In this document: positions 33,598-42,124 of the stretch, piece after piece
Position numbering within the stretch: the stretch's first letter is position 1
Layout: every line of letters begins with the position of its first letter
Made by a program: the position numbers and the translations under genes
From: CAYTNY01 sp964439215
GTDB lineage: Bacteria; Oederibacteriota; PGYV01; CAYTNY01
Assembly (NCBI GenBank): GCA_964439215.1
Contig: CAYTNY010000004.1
Span: 1-51,912 of the forward strand
Direction: 5' to 3'
Length of the DNA stretch: 51,912 nucleotides
Notes under the pieces: model-generated
Seen by the model: only the letters and a program-made list of their open reading frames with translations
What the model was told of the DNA's origin: nothing
The model's database searches: none

Positions 33598-35046
33598 TTA
33601 CTTGTTTTTTTTGTCTTTTATGTTTCCTTTGGAATCAACCAGCGTAAATTCCAGAGGCATACTGCCCATTGCGTGTGTTGCGCAGGAAAGACACGGGTCA
33701 TACGCTCTTATGCCGACTTCAACGGCATTCATCATGCCTTCGGTAATCTCGGCCTGCCCTGTCATCATCTTTTTGGCGATAAAATTAACCGATTCATTCA
33801 TCGGCTGATTGTTATTTGTGGTTGATACTATGAGATTGCACATTGTTATCTGATCATCCTCATTTACTTCATATTCATGAAACAGCGTGCCTCTCGGAGC
33901 TTCCAGGATCCCCACTCCTCTTTTCTGCCTGCTGCCTTTTGTCACAAGATCATCGCTCTGAAGATCAGGATCTTCAAGAAGAATTTTAATCATTTCAGCG
34001 GCGTGCAGCGTTTCTATGAGCCGCGCCCAGTGCGTATGCATGCAGTGGTTGTTTACCCTGCCGGTGGCTTTTTTGTATTCCTCAAACTCTTTCTGCGCAA
34101 GGGGAGTGGGTATGAAATCAGCGGTATTCAGCCTTGCGAGCGGCCCTACTCTGTACCAGCCCTTTTCTTTTCCGAGAGCTTTCAGGTACGGGAACTTCAT
34201 ATATGACCAGGAACGCACCTCTTCCCTTATATGCTCAAGATAATCCTGGGAATCAACGTCATCCAGTATCTTTTTTCCGTCTTTATCAACGGCCCTCAAT
34301 ACACCGTGATACAGATCCAGCGCACCGTCTTTTCTTACGAGTGAAAGGTGGCTGGAATCAAATTTTGAAAAATCATCAATAAAAGCTTTGTTTTTTGAAT
34401 AATAATCTTTAAAGAAAGCAAGCGCTCCCTGTGACCACTGTATCATCATATCCGCGTTCATCGGATTCGGCGCCTTCAAAAGTTCGTCTTTTTCCTCTAT
34501 GGTTAAGTTCTTGTTGATTCCTCCGGGAACCGCGCCTGTTCCGTGTATTTTCTTTCCCGCTGTCAGTCTTATCACTTCCTGTCCGAATTTTCTCATCATA
34601 ACAGCCTGAACCGCAAGGTCTTTGTTTGCTTCGGCAATTCCTATGACATTTCTTTTTACAGGATCCGAATCATATCCGAAAACAAGGTCCGGTGCGGCCA
34701 GATGAAAGAAATGCAGCGCATGAGACTGGAACATCTGTCCGTAGTGCATAAGACGCCTCATTTTTTCGCCGACAGGGGTAAGTCCCTCCCCTGTTCCCGC
34801 GCCTACAATAACATCCAGAGCCTTTGCGGAGGCCAAATGGTGCGATACCGGGCATATGCCGCAGAGCCGCTGAACCAAAACCGGCGCCTCCCAGTAGGGC
34901 CTTCCCTGCACAAAACGTTCAAAGCCTCTGAATTCAACTATATGCAGGCGGGTCTGTTCAATATTATTTTTGTCGTCAAGATTTATGGTTACTTTGCCGT
35001 GCCCTTCAACTCTTGTTACGGGCTCAATTGTTATTTTCTTTCCCAT
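33598..35046 (-). CDS. hoxH: NiFe-hydrogenase large subunit HoxH (group 3d type)
   Basis: This 482-residue protein has the L1 motif RVEGHGK...RLCGICPVSHH (Cys62, Cys65) and the L2 motif DPCLSCATH (Cys452, Cys455), the four cysteines that hold the NiFe centre. A 24-residue C-terminal tail after His458 awaits cleavage. Sequence and operon (F-U-Y-H) fit the NAD-coupled bidirectional hydrogenases. It oxidises or produces H2 in the cytoplasm. AAAGGAGA precedes the ATG; hoxY lies 52 bases upstream. No signal peptide is present, as expected. Confidence 0.96.
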   Translation of the reverse strand: MGKKITIEPVTRVEGHGKVTINLDDKNNIEQTRLHIVEFRGFERFVQGRPYWEAPVLVQRLCGICPVSHHLASAKALDVIVGAGTGEGLTPVGEKMRRLMHYGQMFQSHALHFFHLAAPDLVFGYDSDPVKRNVIGIAEANKDLAVQAVMMRKFGQEVIRLTAGKKIHGTGAVPGGINKNLTIEEKDELLKAPNPMNADMMIQWSQGALAFFKDYYSKNKAFIDDFSKFDSSHLSLVRKDGALDLYHGVLRAVDKDGKKILDDVDSQDYLEHIREEVRSWSYMKFPYLKALGKEKGWYRVGPLARLNTADFIPTPLAQKEFEEYKKATGRVNNHCMHTHWARLIETLHAAEMIKILLEDPDLQSDDLVTKGSRQKRGVGILEAPRGTLFHEYEVNEDDQITMCNLIVSTTNNNQPMNESVNFIAKKMMTGQAEITEGMMNAVEVGIRAYDPCLSCATHAMGSMPLEFTLVDSKGNIKDKKNK

Positions 35047-35098
35047 TTTTTCTCTCCTTTTTTATTCAGCGTCAGACAGAATTCCTGTCTGATATATA

Positions 35099-35650
35099 TC
35101 AGTCAAATTTTACGGTTTCATACGGAAGCTGCAGTTCATTGCCTGTCACAAGCGCGTAAAGCGCGTTCCATATCAGTTCCGCTCTCGGCGGGCAGCCGGG
35201 CAGAAAGTAATCTATTTTCACTATTTCATGGCATGGATATACTTTATTCAGGATCTTGGGTATATCAGGATCGCTGGGTATTATTTTCTTTTCATTTGCG
35301 TCCGCGACTGTCGGTCCGTTAAGATACGCTTCATCAAGGCATTCTTTCAGAGGTATTCCGTTCCTGAGCGCGGGAAGGCCGCCCATTATGGCGCATTCGC
35401 CGACCGATACAAGAATATCGCATTTCTCCCTGAAAGTTTTAAGTATATGAATATTTTCATTGTTGCAGCATCCGCCTTCTATAAGGCCGATATCGCATTT
35501 TTTTGTAAATGTTTTTATGTCATTAATGGGGGACTTGTTGAATTCAACGAGCTCTATCAGATCAAGTATCTTTTCATCAATGTCAAGAAACGACATATGG
35601 CACCCGAAGCATCCCGCAAGCGAAGTTGTTGCGACTATTTTTTTAGACAT
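35099..35650 (-). CDS. hoxY: NiFe-hydrogenase small subunit HoxY
   Basis: This 183-residue protein is the short small-subunit type with a single proximal [4Fe-4S] cluster: LAGCFGCHMSFLD, the VGECA region and FLPGCPPRAE supply the ligands. There is no twin-arginine signal and no medial or distal cluster domain, as in cytosolic HoxY and MvhG-like proteins. It passes electrons between the NiFe site in HoxH and the HoxU clusters. GAGGTG precedes the ATG, and hoxU ends 8 bases upstream. Confidence 0.95.
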   Translation of the reverse strand: MSKKIVATTSLAGCFGCHMSFLDIDEKILDLIELVEFNKSPINDIKTFTKKCDIGLIEGGCCNNENIHILKTFREKCDILVSVGECAIMGGLPALRNGIPLKECLDEAYLNGPTVADANEKKIIPSDPDIPKILNKVYPCHEIVKIDYFLPGCPPRAELIWNALYALVTGNELQLPYETVKFD

Positions 35651-35658
35651 TTTTCACC

Positions 35659-36354
35659 TCACCTTTCAACATCGCTGCCGATAGGCCGCGCGTCGTATTT
35701 TCTTTTTCCTATAGGGACATCAAAACCTTTTTCTTTTCTGATTATTGCGCCTACAGGGCATATATCCATTGCTTTTTGCGCAAGTTCGTCGCTTAAGCCT
35801 TTTGACGTTTCGGGGTCTATATTTATCTGTATGTGCTCTCCTCTTTTTCCGAAGGCAAAAACAGATTTACCGCTGCTGTTTTTGATGCCTCTTATGCAGC
35901 GTTTGCATAAAATGCACCTGTTATGGTCCTTGAGGAGTTTGGGGTGCTTGGCTTCCACTTCTCTTTTGGGAAAAAGATAAGGAAATCTGGGAACAAGCAT
36001 CTGATATTTATATCCCAGGGCCTGAAGTTCGCAGTTTCCGCTTCTTTCGCAGCTGGGGCATAAATGATTGCCCTCCGCAAAAAGGATCTCAACAATGGCT
36101 TTTCTGAAATCAGTGATCTCAGGTATGTTGTTCTGTATCTCCATTCCTTCCGCAACTTTGGTGGTGCATGCGGTTGCGGGGCGCCCGTTGATTAAGACCG
36201 TGCATATACGGCAGGATCCTTTGGGCGGTATTCCCGGATAATTACACAGTGTTGGTATATAAACATTATTTTCTTTCGCGGCTTCAACAAGCTGCGTGCC
36301 TTCTTCGGCCATACATTCTCTTCCGTCAATCGTGAACTTAACAAAAGTCGCCAT
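35659..36354 (-). CDS. hoxU: Diaphorase small subunit HoxU
   Basis: This 231-residue iron-sulfur protein has an N-terminal [2Fe-2S] ferredoxin domain (LCNYPGIPPKGSCRICTV...ATACTTKV), a NuoG-type His-Cys cluster (HLCPSCERSGNCELQ) and a C-terminal [4Fe-4S] set (RCILCKRCIRG and DICPVGAI). All ligands are present. It relays electrons between HoxF and HoxY. A good GGAGGT site lies before the ATG. It follows hoxF by 25 bases. Confidence 0.95.
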   Translation of the reverse strand: MATFVKFTIDGRECMAEEGTQLVEAAKENNVYIPTLCNYPGIPPKGSCRICTVLINGRPATACTTKVAEGMEIQNNIPEITDFRKAIVEILFAEGNHLCPSCERSGNCELQALGYKYQMLVPRFPYLFPKREVEAKHPKLLKDHNRCILCKRCIRGIKNSSGKSVFAFGKRGEHIQINIDPETSKGLSDELAQKAMDICPVGAIIRKEKGFDVPIGKRKYDARPIGSDVER

Positions 36355-36379
36355 TATTTTACCTCCGGACTCTGTCCAA

Positions 36380-38158
36380 TTATTTTACGGCCGCGTCATA
36401 TTCGCTGACAGCCGCTTTTTCATCAAAACCTGAAAGAAATTCATCATCATTGCCTTTTACTTTTTCTTCATAAAGGCTCCTGAAGTTTTTCAAAGAAGTT
36501 ACTATTGGATTCATGGCTGTCTGGCCGAGGCCGCAGCGGTTCTTTTTCATTATATCCTTCCACTCTATCAGGTTCATAAGGTCTTTTTTTGTGCCTTTCC
36601 CGTCTATTACTTTTTTCAGCACTTCTCTGTAGATGGGAGTAAGCGCCCTGCACGGAACACAGGAACCGCATGATTCTTCTATAAAAAATTCGGTAAAATT
36701 AAGAACAACGTCCTTTAAAAGGTCCCTGTTTTTTCCGATTATTATCATTGAGCCGCCTGTCGCAAGGTCAGAATAACACAGAACTCTGTTGAATTCGTTT
36801 TCGGCGATGCATGATCCCGAAGGGCCGCCTACCTGAACGGCCTGGACATCTTTTGCGCCTGCCATTTTTAAAATGTCATTAACGGTAAATCCCCATTCAA
36901 TCTCATATATGCCGGGTTTTTCGCAGTCGCCGGATATACTGAGCACTTTTGTGCCCTTTGAATCCGAAGTTCCCATGCCGTTATACCATTCCGGCCCGTT
37001 AAGAAGTATTTTGACGATTGCGCATAAGGTTTCAACGTTGTTTACAACAGTGGGTTTCTGGAGATATCCTTTTTCAACCGGGAACGGCGGCCTGTCGCGC
37101 GGCTCTCCTCTTTTGCCTTCCGCGGATTCTATGAGCGCGGATTCCTCGCCGCATACATACGCGCCCGCGCCGAACTGTATTCTTATGTCAAAATCAAAGC
37201 CTTTTATGCCTGAAATAAAATTTCCCAGATGCCCTTTCTTTCTCATATCGTCAAGTACGCTCTCAAGAAATTCCCTCATGTACCTGTATTCATTTCTCAG
37301 ATAAAGAATACCCTGCTTTGCTCCGACCGCATAGCCCGCTATGATCATTCCCGCAAATACAAGATAAGGTTTTTCCGTCAGTATTACCCTGTCTTTAAAT
37401 GTTCCCGGCTCGCCTTCGTCCGCGTTGCAGAAAATATACTTTATGTCGGATTTTGCTTTTTTCGCGAATTCCCATTTCATACCGGTCGGAAAACCCGCTC
37501 CGCCGCGGCCTTTTATGGCGGATTCTTTTATTATACGTATAACTTCGTCCGAACTCATTTTAGAGATCTTTTCAAGCGTGCTCCCCGGAACATATTCATT
37601 AAGGATTACTTCGCCTCTTTTGATTATGTTGTTTTTTACCATAGCCCGCATTTTTTCATTGTTTCCATCGCCGTATTCGGCGCCTTTTATTTCTTTTACG
37701 GTTTTGCCCGCCTTCATTCCGGCTGTAATGTCCTTTACTTTTTTTTCGGTCAGAGAAGTGAATACCTCTTCGTTTATTATGGCCGCAGGCTCCTGGTCGC
37801 TCATTCCTATGCACGGAGTCGGGAAAAGACCGACAAGCCCGTCTTCGGTGACTTCGCCCATTTTTATGCCGAGTTCCTTTTCAAACGTTTCTTTTATCTT
37901 TTCATAGCCGTTAAAAACCGAAACAACACTGTTGTTAAGATATACAGTGTATTTTCCGCGCGGTTCTTTTGTGAAAAAATGATAAAAAGAGACTGTCTGT
38001 TCAATATCAACCCGCGGAACGTCAAGCGAATTTGAGATCTGTTCAATTGTCCAGTCAGAAAGATAGCCGAAAGCTGATTGTGTATCAATAAGAATGTCCA
38101 TGAGTCTTGTTTCGTCGCCGTTGTACTTTTTAATTACTTCATGCACCGTGTTTCCCAT
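36380..38158 (-). CDS. hoxF: Diaphorase large subunit HoxF (NuoE-like plus NuoF-like)
   Basis: The protein has 592 residues from ATG 38158, which has GAGGT upstream; the frame's earlier codon at 38191 lacks a ribosome site. The N-terminal 150 residues are NuoE-like, but of the four [2Fe-2S] cysteines only one remains (PTPCIGMSD); NNSVVS replaces the first pair. The NuoF-like part is intact: GRGGAGFPTGMKW (NADH), GAYVCGEESAL (FMN) and SCGSCVPC with NRCGLG ([4Fe-4S]). It reduces NAD+ with electrons from H2, or the reverse. Fusion of E and F domains is normal for HoxF. It is the first gene of the hox operon. Confidence 0.94.
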   Translation of the reverse strand: MGNTVHEVIKKYNGDETRLMDILIDTQSAFGYLSDWTIEQISNSLDVPRVDIEQTVSFYHFFTKEPRGKYTVYLNNSVVSVFNGYEKIKETFEKELGIKMGEVTEDGLVGLFPTPCIGMSDQEPAAIINEEVFTSLTEKKVKDITAGMKAGKTVKEIKGAEYGDGNNEKMRAMVKNNIIKRGEVILNEYVPGSTLEKISKMSSDEVIRIIKESAIKGRGGAGFPTGMKWEFAKKAKSDIKYIFCNADEGEPGTFKDRVILTEKPYLVFAGMIIAGYAVGAKQGILYLRNEYRYMREFLESVLDDMRKKGHLGNFISGIKGFDFDIRIQFGAGAYVCGEESALIESAEGKRGEPRDRPPFPVEKGYLQKPTVVNNVETLCAIVKILLNGPEWYNGMGTSDSKGTKVLSISGDCEKPGIYEIEWGFTVNDILKMAGAKDVQAVQVGGPSGSCIAENEFNRVLCYSDLATGGSMIIIGKNRDLLKDVVLNFTEFFIEESCGSCVPCRALTPIYREVLKKVIDGKGTKKDLMNLIEWKDIMKKNRCGLGQTAMNPIVTSLKNFRSLYEEKVKGNDDEFLSGFDEKAAVSEYDAAVK

Positions 38159-38214
38159 AGCGTTACCTCGTTTCAGAAGTTTTAAAAACACTGTTAGTTT
38201 ATTTGTGTTTTTTA

Positions 38215-38230
38215 TGTGAATTTAATCACA
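38215..38230. promoter_or_regulatory. Perfect CRP/FNR-type palindrome in the hox leader
   Basis: TGTGAATTTAATCACA is TGTGA-N6-TCACA, the consensus form of a CRP-family site. It lies 57-72 bases before the hoxF ATG and downstream of the visible promoter. It could repress that promoter or activate a closer one. Confidence 0.6.
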
Positions 38231-38256
38231 TGTATATTTAAAAATCAAACAGGTAA

Positions 38257-38284
38257 ATACTACCATAAGGATATTTTTTGTCAA
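38257..38284 (-). promoter_or_regulatory. hox operon promoter
   Basis: On the minus strand TTGACA (38284-38279) and TAGTAT (38262-38257) have a 16-nt spacer. The leader to hoxF would be about 90 nt and includes the CRP-type palindrome. Confidence 0.6.
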
Positions 38285-38342
38285 GAATATTTTAAACCGC
38301 GGGAACTGTTTTTCATGGCGGTGTAATATGTTTTTCGGATAA

Positions 38343-39947
38343 TTACGGCATGCTGCTGTTTTTCTTTCTTTTTTTAAGTTTTTTCAGGAATTCAAGCGCA
38401 AGTGTTCTGCCTTCCGAGATTCTGAAAAGCGGAAGCAGCGCAAAATAAACAACAACACCCAGTATTATATTCGCAAAAACGATAAGCGCATTTACTGTTC
38501 TTGAAAAATCAGTGTTCCACGCGCCTGACATTGCATGCGATACAAACATTATCACCCCGCCCATAACAACCGAGGCCGCGGTTGTTTTTATGAAAAAAAC
38601 AGCAAGTTCCCCGGTTCTCAGGTCCCCTGTATATTTCTCAACGAAAATATAAAGCAATATAAAATGAATGATCCCGGCAATGGAAGCGGCCAGCGCAAGG
38701 CCCATATACTGCATCGGCCCCATCAGGATAATACAGAAGAAAATATTCAGCACAAGCGAAGCAGCTGAGATCTTAACCGCTGTTTTCGCTTTGTTTATTG
38801 TATAAAAAACCTGTGTGAGTATTTTAATTCCCGAAAAAGCAAAAACAGCTATGGTGTACATTATACAGACACCGGCGGTATTGAGCGTATCTTCCATGGT
38901 AAATCTGCCGTAGTAAAACAACAAGGCGTTTATGTAGCCGCTCATAAAGATTATTCCCGCGGATGCAGGTATGACTATGAAAAACGTCTGCTTCAAAGAA
39001 GTATGAATGGTGTCCCTCATTTTCTTTGATTCTTTTCTGGCCGCATATCCCGCTATATAAGGGAACGCCACTGTTGCAATGGCAACTCCAAACACGCCGA
39101 ACGGCAGCTGCATGATCCTGTTCCCGTAATAAAGATAAGTTACCGCGCCCTCGGCCAAAAGAGACGCCAGAATAGTATTAACAAGGAGGTTCAGCTGTGT
39201 CACGGACTGGGCCAGTGTAGCCGGAACCATAAGCCGCCCTATTCTTTTCAGGCCCGCGTCTTTAAGGTTAATTACGGCTTTGAGCCCGAATCCGAGCTTT
39301 ACCACGGGTATATACTGCATTATCACCTGAAAAAAAGCGCCTGCAAGCGCTCCGGCCGCCCATCCGTAGATCTGTTTTTCCGGCGAAACTCCCAGTGCCG
39401 GACATAAAAAAGCGCCTGCGGCAATCATAAAAACATTCAGCACGACCGGAGCAAATGCCGGTATTGAGAATTTTTTAAAGGAATTTAATACCCCCATAAA
39501 AAGGGCGGACACGCTCACGAATATAATGAACGGAAACATGATTCTTGTGAGTTTTACCGTGAGAATGAATTTTTCTTTGTCATCCACAAATCCGGGCGCT
39601 ATTATCTTGACGATCCAGGGGGCGGCAAAAATTCCCAGCGCCGCCGCAAAAACAAGAATAAGCGCGAGGAGCGTTAAAACATTTGCGGCAAGGTTCCAGA
39701 CGTCTTTTTGTTTTCTGTTTTCAATATAATCCGTAAATACAGGGATGAAAGCGGAGGATAGCGCGCCTTCCGCAAGAAGATTTCTTAAAAGATTGGGTAT
39801 TCTGAATGCCACAAAAAAAGCATCGGATACAATTCCGACGCCGAATAGAGCCGCGGAAAAAGCATCTCTTATATAGCCCAGTACTCTGGAAAGCATTGTA
39901 ATAGCGCTTACAATACCCGCTGAAAACGCGATTTTTCTTGATGACAT
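38343..39947 (-). CDS. murJ: Lipid II flippase MurJ
   Basis: This 534-residue MOP-superfamily protein has about 14 membrane helices. Family blocks include SRVLGYIRDAFSAALFG, SDAFFVAFRIPNLLRNLLAEGALSSAFIPV and GYAARKESKKM. It flips lipid II across the inner membrane for peptidoglycan synthesis. There is no ribosome site; a TATAAT (39960-39955) lies 7 bases before the ATG, so the mRNA may be leaderless. It is the last gene before the hox operon in the minus direction and has its own promoter. Confidence 0.95.
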   Translation of the reverse strand: MSSRKIAFSAGIVSAITMLSRVLGYIRDAFSAALFGVGIVSDAFFVAFRIPNLLRNLLAEGALSSAFIPVFTDYIENRKQKDVWNLAANVLTLLALILVFAAALGIFAAPWIVKIIAPGFVDDKEKFILTVKLTRIMFPFIIFVSVSALFMGVLNSFKKFSIPAFAPVVLNVFMIAAGAFLCPALGVSPEKQIYGWAAGALAGAFFQVIMQYIPVVKLGFGLKAVINLKDAGLKRIGRLMVPATLAQSVTQLNLLVNTILASLLAEGAVTYLYYGNRIMQLPFGVFGVAIATVAFPYIAGYAARKESKKMRDTIHTSLKQTFFIVIPASAGIIFMSGYINALLFYYGRFTMEDTLNTAGVCIMYTIAVFAFSGIKILTQVFYTINKAKTAVKISAASLVLNIFFCIILMGPMQYMGLALAASIAGIIHFILLYIFVEKYTGDLRTGELAVFFIKTTAASVVMGGVIMFVSHAMSGAWNTDFSRTVNALIVFANIILGVVVYFALLPLFRISEGRTLALEFLKKLKKRKKNSSMP

Positions 39948-40193
39948 AACCGCTATTATAACTTAAACTTTTATTTTTTGCACTTTTTTTATGCCGGAAA
40001 GCTGTATGTTTTTTATTTGGCCGGCGGTTTATGCTGTGAAAAAGTTGAATTTCCGCGTTCTATTCGCTTATTCCCTTTTCCATTAAAGGAAGGAGAGATA
40101 AAAAATGCAAGGCATTCAAAACACATATTATTTTTTTACGAGAAAATAAAGAGAGGGAAATTCAGTATCCGGCGCCGCGCCCGCGGCTGCCGG

Positions 40194-41108
40194 TTATTTT
40201 TTGCGGGACGTCCTGTCTGCGGAGGGGTTGTTTTTTCTGCGCGGTTTGGCTGTTTTTCCCGCTCTCTTGGGGATTTTTTTCTTTGCTGTTTTTTTCTTTG
40301 GCTGCCGCGGTGTTTTTGCGGCGGGTTTCTTTTTTGAGGACGGCGTTATTTTTCTGGTCAGCCTGGGCGCGGCCGCCTTTTTTTTATTTAATTCCGGGCC
40401 TTCTTTGATCTCAATAAAACGATAATATAAAAGAACCTGAAATATGGTGAAAAACGGCGTTAATATCACAGTAATAACAGCCCAGACAACAGCCGCGCAG
40501 ACAATAAGAACAACCATAAAAAGCGGGTTTAAAACAGTGGTTATAAAAGCAAGAAGGCCGGCTAAAATAACAAACAAAAGCCACCCTGAGAAAAAAACGA
40601 TAGTTATAAGAAGAAAGAAACCAAGAAGGCTCCAGAAATAACCCCTTACAAGCTCCCTGCTCCTGTTAAGAGGAGACACTTTTTCTTCTTCAAGAACCGC
40701 GATTATTGTTGTGAAAAAGAACAGAATATAAAATATTACCCCGGGTATAAAAAGCAGTATAAATCCCGCAAATATTATTATCAGCAGCAGAACCGTATAT
40801 CCCAGAAAACGGAAAAATCTTTTCATTGCGGCGTTATAACATCCGGAAAAACTGAAATCCAGTCCTTTATAAGCCCTTGAGACAGCTATAATAAGAGCGA
40901 TCAGGGAAAGGATATTTATTATATACGCGATAATCGAAAGCACAGCGCCTGTAACCGCGTTTATCGCAAGGCTGTTTATGAACTGCGCAAAAGCCGCCGC
41001 CGCAATACCCGCCAGAATTATGGTTAAAAAACCAAAGAAGTTTTTCTTATAAAGAGAAACTGCCGAAATAAATACAGAATAATAATTCACAGGGATTTTA
41101 CCGCTCAT
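40194..41108 (-). CDS. Multi-helix membrane protein with histone-H1-like basic tail
   Basis: This 304-residue protein has six predicted membrane helices in residues 15-215 (for example FFGFLTIILAGIAAAAFAQF and GWLLFVILAGLLAFITTVL), resembling the YciC/glycerophosphodiesterase-membrane-domain type. The last 80 residues are Lys/Pro/Ala/Arg-rich with no hydrophobic part (KKKPAAKTPRQPKKKTAKKK and similar), like histone H1 or AlgP tails. The tail is probably cytoplasmic and could touch nucleic acid, ribosomes or anionic lipid. AGGAGG precedes the ATG, and the start overlaps the zinc-ribbon gene stop by 4 bases. No function is assigned. Confidence 0.7.
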   Translation of the reverse strand: MSGKIPVNYYSVFISAVSLYKKNFFGFLTIILAGIAAAAFAQFINSLAINAVTGAVLSIIAYIINILSLIALIIAVSRAYKGLDFSFSGCYNAAMKRFFRFLGYTVLLLIIIFAGFILLFIPGVIFYILFFFTTIIAVLEEEKVSPLNRSRELVRGYFWSLLGFFLLITIVFFSGWLLFVILAGLLAFITTVLNPLFMVVLIVCAAVVWAVITVILTPFFTIFQVLLYYRFIEIKEGPELNKKKAAAPRLTRKITPSSKKKPAAKTPRQPKKKTAKKKIPKRAGKTAKPRRKNNPSADRTSRKK

Positions 41109-41707
41109 TTTTCCTCCGCGCTGTCTTCTTTATAAAACCACATAAGCGCCACCCAGAGGGCGGTAAAAATAAATTCAAGTGTTTTTCTGTATATATTATT
41201 TTCCGGCGAGACCACGTAACCGGAAGCCATTATAAAGATTATTATTATGATAACGGAATATATCTTCTGAAGGCCCGTATTGCCGGTGTTAAAGATCCTG
41301 ATAATGGCTGTTGCGAAAAAGAAAATATAGAAAAACACAGAAATAAGGTCCGGCCATCCAAATGCAGGCGCTTGTCTGCCGGCTGCTTCCCGCATAACAA
41401 CCGCGGCGGCAAGGCCGAAAAGGCTTACGAAGAAAACAAAAAGCCCGCCGCCTCCGAGAAGTTTTTTTTCTCCGGACCCCGAGAAATATTTCTGTTTTAC
41501 AAGGCTGAAGAAATTCTTTATATGTTCATCCAGTGTGATTCTTTCTGTTTTTTTTGTGTTTTTTCCGGCGGTTTTTTCTTCTGTTTTTTTGACAGGAGCA
41601 TCCTCGGCCGTGCTTTTTTCTCCGGAAGCAAAAACAGCGCCGCAGCTCCAGCAGGAGTCACTGCCGTCTTTGCTCAGCTCCGAGCACCGCGGGCATTTCA
41701 CAGCCAT
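41105..41707 (-). CDS. Zinc-ribbon membrane protein, function unknown
   Basis: This 200-residue protein starts with a zinc ribbon (CPRCSELSKDGSDSCWSCG), then a charged Lys/Glu/Thr linker, then four membrane helices (LFVFFVSLFGLAAAVVM, DLISVFFYIFFFATAII, YSVIIIIIFIMASGYVV, LEFIFTALWVALMWFY). It overlaps the preceding small gene by 10 bases and the following basic-tail protein by 4, so the three are co-translated. The order suggests one membrane complex. No enzymatic motif is visible. Confidence 0.72.
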   Translation of the reverse strand: MAVKCPRCSELSKDGSDSCWSCGAVFASGEKSTAEDAPVKKTEEKTAGKNTKKTERITLDEHIKNFFSLVKQKYFSGSGEKKLLGGGGLFVFFVSLFGLAAAVVMREAAGRQAPAFGWPDLISVFFYIFFFATAIIRIFNTGNTGLQKIYSVIIIIIFIMASGYVVSPENNIYRKTLEFIFTALWVALMWFYKEDSAEEK

Positions 41708-41907
41708 TTTGACAGCCCGGAATGATTTTTCACGGTTTCTTTTTGAGAGGGATAAGCGGCCGGAAAATTATTGTCATAAAGATATCTCAGGAAAAGTGCC
41801 GCAATAATACCTGTCAGTATCACAGCCAGGGAAATATATAAAATTTTCTTTTTGTATTTCTTTTCCGGAGAAACACGCTCTGTTTTTAAAGATGATTGTT
41901 TTATCAT
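41698..41907 (-). CDS. Small single-helix membrane protein
   Basis: This 69-residue protein has a basic N-terminus (KKYKKK), one membrane helix (ILYISLAVILTGIIAALFL) and a short outer tail. It is first in a three-gene overlapping set and overlaps the zinc-ribbon gene by 10 bases. There is no ribosome site; a strong TATAAT sits 6 bases before the ATG, so the transcript may start on the ATG itself. Confidence 0.6.
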   Translation of the reverse strand: MIKQSSLKTERVSPEKKYKKKILYISLAVILTGIIAALFLRYLYDNNFPAAYPSQKETVKNHSGLSKWL

Positions 41908-41913
41908 GGTTGA

Positions 41914-41941
41914 ATTATATCAAAATAAAATTTTTTGTCCA
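41914..41941 (-). promoter_or_regulatory. Promoter placed for leaderless mRNA
   Basis: On the minus strand TGGACA (41941-41936) and TATAAT (41919-41914) have a 16-nt spacer. The start would be at about 41907, the first base of the small membrane protein gene. Confidence 0.65.
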
Positions 41942-41970
41942 TGGAATATATTAAATACGGATATTGCGAA

Positions 41971-42074
41971 GGCTCTGCGGACGGAGCCCGTGAAATGAAA
42001 AAACCCGGGCTTTTACACCCGGGTTTTTTACCGTGTTCCCGCCGAATGGTGGGGGGCGTTATGTGCGGGAACAC
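41971..42074 (-). other. Cluster of three hairpins downstream of the 127-aa gene
   Basis: Besides the terminator at 41998-42029, GTGTTCCCGC (42033-42042) pairs perfectly with GCGGGAACAC (42065-42074), and GGCTC/GAGCC forms a small stem at 41972-41988. Together they make a structured 3-prime region of about 100 bases that could be a stable RNA end or a processed small RNA. Confidence 0.45.
41998..42029. terminator. Bidirectional rho-independent terminator
   Basis: AAAAAACCCGGG (41998-42009) and CCCGGGTTTTTT (42018-42029) form a perfect 12-bp stem with an 8-base loop and T-runs on both strands. It ends the minus-strand gene at 42125-42508. Confidence 0.9.
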
Positions 42075-42124
42075 TTCGCCGGAACATCTGAAATCTATGT
42101 TCGTATGAAATAGCAAATCCGGTT

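Noticed and set aside
35228..38035. Long plus-strand frames (up to 268 codons) opposite hoxY, hoxU and hoxF
   Set aside because: They lie wholly inside convincing hydrogenase genes, have no family features and are typical antisense shadows.
41904..42116. 70-codon minus-strand frame between two genes
   Set aside because: It runs through a perfect terminator and a hairpin; no ribosome site and no recognisable protein features.
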